Shown: positions 5,003 through 5,033 of the stretch, piece by piece
Layout: each line of letters opens with the position of its first letter
How positions within the stretch are numbered: the first letter of the stretch is position 1
From: JAUZQZ01 sp036985955
GTDB taxonomy: Bacteria; Pseudomonadota; Zetaproteobacteria; Mariprofundales; Mariprofundaceae
Direction: 5' to 3'
DNA length: 5,033 nt
NCBI GenBank assembly: GCA_036985955.1
Contig: BTQQ01000127.1
Location: 1 to 5,033 of the forward strand
Notes under the pieces: model-generated
The model's database searches: none
Seen by the model: only the letters and a program-made list of their open reading frames with translations
What the model was told of the DNA's origin: nothing
Position numbers and translations under genes: made by a program

Positions 5003-5033
5003 ATGGGCAAGAAAGAGAACCGAATTTACCTTC
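5003..5033 (+). CDS. Start of an unidentified protein (partial, runs off the window)
   Basis: An ATG follows a very strong ribosome site (AAAGGAGG, ending 7 bases before it), and the frame is open to the window edge: MGKKENRIYL. Ten residues are too few to name a family. The gene is divergent from the 70-residue protein gene, and its leader contains the 46-bp-period direct repeat. A weak promoter could be GTGAAT (4950-4955) with TATTAA (4973-4978) at a 17-base spacing. A GTG-initiated frame from 4950 is also open but lacks a proper ribosome site. Confidence 0.6.
   Translation, partial: MGKKENRIYL

Overview
The window looks like a chromosomal segment of a motile Gammaproteobacterium (or a close proteobacterial relative). 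The reasons are Escherichia-type 36-heptad chemoreceptor signalling sequence, an Aer-like PAS domain, strong Shine-Dalgarno sequences, a tRNA-Phe very close to the E. coli one, and roughly balanced base composition. No taxonomic marker is present, so the placement is inferred.

Positions 1-3721 are chemotaxis genes on the + strand. They comprise the last 39 codons of one methyl-accepting chemotaxis protein (MCP), a complete 1039-residue paralogous MCP (191-3310), and a small STAS-domain protein (3341-3721) 30 bases further on, probably in the same transcript. The complete MCP has an Aer-like PAS domain, two membrane helices around a periplasmic domain, a HAMP domain, a second PAS domain, four further HAMP-like modules at an exact 46-residue spacing, and the methyl-accepting signalling domain. 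The upstream receptor ends in a CheR/CheB-tethering pentapeptide of the xWxxF type (EWEEF). The complete receptor has lost that motif through one TGG-to-TAG change, although the remaining E-K-F codons are still there behind the stop.

Positions 3722-4408 hold no intact gene. On the - strand lies a decayed tyrosine-recombinase (integrase) gene with a frameshift after its fifth codon and no catalytic domain. It starts 97 bases beyond the 3' end of an intact tRNA-Phe gene (4409-4484, - strand). This is the usual layout of a genomic island integrated at a tRNA, here reduced to a scar.

Positions 4485-5033 return to ordinary chromosome: the tRNA leader with a candidate promoter, a rho-independent terminator, a 70-residue uncharacterised protein on the - strand (4625-4837), and a divergent gene on the + strand that starts at 5003 and runs off the window. 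Its leader carries a spaced direct repeat with a 46-bp period.

I do not see a wholly new system. The most interesting points are the loss of the pentapeptide in one of two tandem receptors, the Arg-to-Cys change in the PAS signature, the lysine/arginine/alanine-rich tails shared by three consecutive chemotaxis proteins, and the unexplained repeat before the last gene.
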